Positions 7,468 through 8,622 of a stretch of 8,622 bases of DNA are shown one piece after another; position 1 is the stretch's first letter; each line of letters opens with the position of its first letter. The notes beneath the pieces are model-generated. The model searched no databases, was not told where the DNA came from, and saw only the letters and a list, made by a program, of their open reading frames with translations. This DNA is from Candidatus Thioglobus sp. (GTDB lineage Bacteria > Pseudomonadota > Gammaproteobacteria > PS1 > Thioglobaceae). The DNA lies in assembly GCA_003978185.1 (NCBI GenBank), contig QOAH01000137.1, forward strand, positions 1 to 8,622. Direction: 5' to 3'. The position numbers and the translations under genes were made by a program.

Positions 7468-8433
7468 ATGAAAATTGGCGATTATCAACTAACTTCACAA
7501 GTCTTACTTGCGCCGATGGCGGGCACTAGTGACAAGCCTTTTAGAACGATTTGTCGCGCACAAGGCGCAGCACTCACCACCTCCGAAATGGTGGTTATTC
7601 AACACCATCTACTCAATACCAACAAATCTAAACACCGTCTTGATTTCACTGGCGAACCAGCCCCTATTAGCATTCAAATTGCTGGCTCTGAAGCTGATGA
7701 ATTGGCTTATTCAGCACAGAAAGCGCTAACTTTTGGCGCTGATATTATTGATATTAATATGGGCTGTCCGGCCAAAAAAGTTTGTAATAAAGCCGCAGGC
7801 TCTGCGCTCATGCAAGACGAATCTTTAGTTAAAGATATTCTTACAGCTGTAGTAAGTGCGGTTGACATTCCAGTAACGTTAAAAATGCGTACCGGTTGGA
7901 ATGTCACCAATAAAAATGCCCCCACCATCGCCTGTATTGCCGAAGATGCTGGTATCCAAATGCTCAGCGTTCATGGTCGAACGCGTGAAGACAAATATAA
8001 CGGCATGGCAGAATATGACACTATCAAAGAAGTCAAATCACATGTCAGTATTCCTGTGATTGCTAATGGTGACATCACCTCAGCTAAAAAAGCTCAGCAA
8101 GTGCTTGATTACACGTTAGCTGATGGTGTTATGGTGGGTAGAGCAACCCAAGGTAACCCTTGGATTATTCATGAGATTGACCACTATCTAAAAACTGGCC
8201 AAAAAGCGGCTGATATCCCATTCAGTATCAAAAAACAAACGATTTTGGATCACATTAGCCAAATTCATCAATTTTATGGCGAAAAATTAGGCACTCAGTT
8301 GTCCAGAAAGCATATTTTTTGGTATGCTACTCACCTTGGTAAAGAAAGTGGTCAATCCTTTTGGAAAAAAGTGAATAAAATCACCGACCACAAACTGCAA
8401 TACCAATTACTTGAGGAGTTTTTGAATTCGTGA
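7468..8433 (+). CDS. dusB: tRNA-dihydrouridine synthase B
   Basis: An FMN- and NADPH-dependent enzyme that reduces a uridine in the D-loop of tRNA; the E. coli homologue modifies U17. The 321 residues are the normal DusB length. The TIM-barrel domain (about 1-240) shows LAPMAGTSDKPFR (14-26), INMGCPAKKVCNKAAGSALM (96-115) with catalytic Cys100 at the same number as in E. coli DusB, LKMRTGW (138-144, FMN-contacting Lys139), LSVHGRTRE (166-174), PVIANGDI (196-203) and VMVGRATQGNPW (221-232). The helical tRNA-binding domain follows, with SRKHIFWY (279-286). dusB next to fis is the typical gammaproteobacterial order and favours DusB over DusA or DusC. It begins nine bases after def without a Shine-Dalgarno. 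Its TGA stop overlaps the fis GTG start. Confidence 0.96.
   Translation: MKIGDYQLTSQVLLAPMAGTSDKPFRTICRAQGAALTTSEMVVIQHHLLNTNKSKHRLDFTGEPAPISIQIAGSEADELAYSAQKALTFGADIIDINMGCPAKKVCNKAAGSALMQDESLVKDILTAVVSAVDIPVTLKMRTGWNVTNKNAPTIACIAEDAGIQMLSVHGRTREDKYNGMAEYDTIKEVKSHVSIPVIANGDITSAKKAQQVLDYTLADGVMVGRATQGNPWIIHEIDHYLKTGQKAADIPFSIKKQTILDHISQIHQFYGEKLGTQLSRKHIFWYATHLGKESGQSFWKKVNKITDHKLQYQLLEEFLNS
8413..8418 (+). promoter_or_regulatory. Shine-Dalgarno sequence of fis
   Basis: GAGGAG, the strongest Shine-Dalgarno match in the window, lies inside the last codons of dusB. It ends 11 bases before the GTG at 8430, slightly longer than ideal. A stop codon in the fis frame at 8412-8414 excludes any start further upstream, and no ATG or TTG in that frame lies between, so this site and the GTG together fix the fis start. 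Confidence 0.7.
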
Positions 8434-8622
8434 ATACTGATTTACCCGCTTGTATCAATGCAAAACTTGATCGCTACTTTGAGCAACTGAATGGTGAGAA
8501 AGTTTCTGGCGTATTTAAAATGGTTATGCAAGAAACTGAATCTGCAACCATTAAGTTTGTTTTGGATAGGGTTGAACAAAACCAAAGCGAAGCTGCCAGA
8601 ATCCTTGGTATGAATCGTGGCA
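8430..8622 (+). CDS. fis: Fis family nucleoid-associated DNA-binding protein, 5' part, cut by the window end
   Basis: Fis bends DNA and acts as a growth-phase regulator of rRNA, tRNA and many other promoters. Sixty-four codons are visible from a GTG start that overlaps the dusB stop (GTGA). The sequence aligns along its length with E. coli Fis: KLDRYFEQLNG (12-22) against KNYFAQLNG, VMQETESATIKFVLDRV (32-48) in the dimerisation helices, and NQSEAARILGMNRG (51-64) against NQTRAALMMGINRG in the helix-turn-helix. About 14-15 residues (expected TLRKKLKKYG-like) should follow outside the window. That gives a protein of about 79 residues against 98 in E. coli. Some 22 residues are missing at the N-terminus, where E. 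coli Fis has the mobile beta-hairpin arm. The start cannot lie further upstream because of the TGA at 8412-8414. Identity is well supported by motif and by the dusB-fis order. Confidence 0.93.
   Translation, partial: MNTDLPACINAKLDRYFEQLNGEKVSGVFKMVMQETESATIKFVLDRVEQNQSEAARILGMNRG

Noticed and set aside
7854..7862. AAGTGCGGT, identical to the Haemophilus DNA uptake 9-mer
   Set aside because: I noticed only this copy, and it lies inside dusB coding for a conserved stretch. A real uptake sequence would recur about once per one to two kilobases. Other features do not suggest Pasteurellaceae.
1..8622. Mobile elements, CRISPR, tRNA or rRNA genes, toxin-antitoxin or defence genes, riboswitches
   Set aside because: Coding sequence fills the window apart from gaps of 24 bases or less. 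All eight genes are intact apart from those cut by the window edges, and none carries transposase, integrase, nuclease or toxin motifs; no direct-repeat array was seen.

Overview
The window is a gene-dense, single-strand run of eight plus-strand genes: the 3' end of a pyruvate dehydrogenase E2 gene (aceF), lpdA, a methyltransferase gene of the protein-L-isoaspartate O-methyltransferase (PIMT) family, a 12-TM RND/MMPL-superfamily exporter gene, nadB, def, dusB and the 5' part of fis. It suggests a free-living or symbiotic gammaproteobacterium with a compact, AT-leaning genome (about 40% G+C by eye). The aceF and lpdA products resemble the E. coli type. dusB-fis is a pairing characteristic of Gammaproteobacteria, and the Fis fragment aligns clearly with E. 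coli Fis. The low G+C and tight packing would fit a streamlined marine lineage such as SUP05/Thioglobus, but that placement is inference and the window alone cannot prove it.

Layout: bases 1-2333 hold the end of the pyruvate dehydrogenase complex operon (E2, then E3 with a 4-base ATGA overlap). Bases 2343-5383 hold two less understood genes, the PIMT-like methyltransferase and the large inner-membrane RND/MMPL protein. Bases 5408-7458 hold nadB (first step of de novo NAD synthesis) overlapping def (peptide deformylase) by ATGA. Bases 7468-8622 hold dusB (tRNA dihydrouridine synthase) overlapping fis (nucleoid protein) by GTGA. The gaps between genes are 9, 8, 24 and 9 bases, and the other three junctions are 4-base overlaps. 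No stretch above 24 bases lacks a gene, and no intrinsic terminator, RNA gene, mobile element, repeat array or CRISPR is visible.

The genes work in central metabolism (acetyl-CoA and NADH production, NAD synthesis), translation (removal of the formyl group, tRNA modification) and growth-linked chromosome organisation (Fis). The arrangement allows one long transcript, although internal promoters are possible. The most convincing oddities are a PIMT-family protein whose substrate-site motif is degenerate, an RND protein with an intramembrane Asp in only one of its two halves, a Fis lacking the N-terminal arm of the E. coli protein, a consensus -10 hexamer inside a palindrome just before def, and four of seven visible start codons without a Shine-Dalgarno sequence. 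I see no clearly new multi-gene system here. Most of the window is housekeeping sequence.
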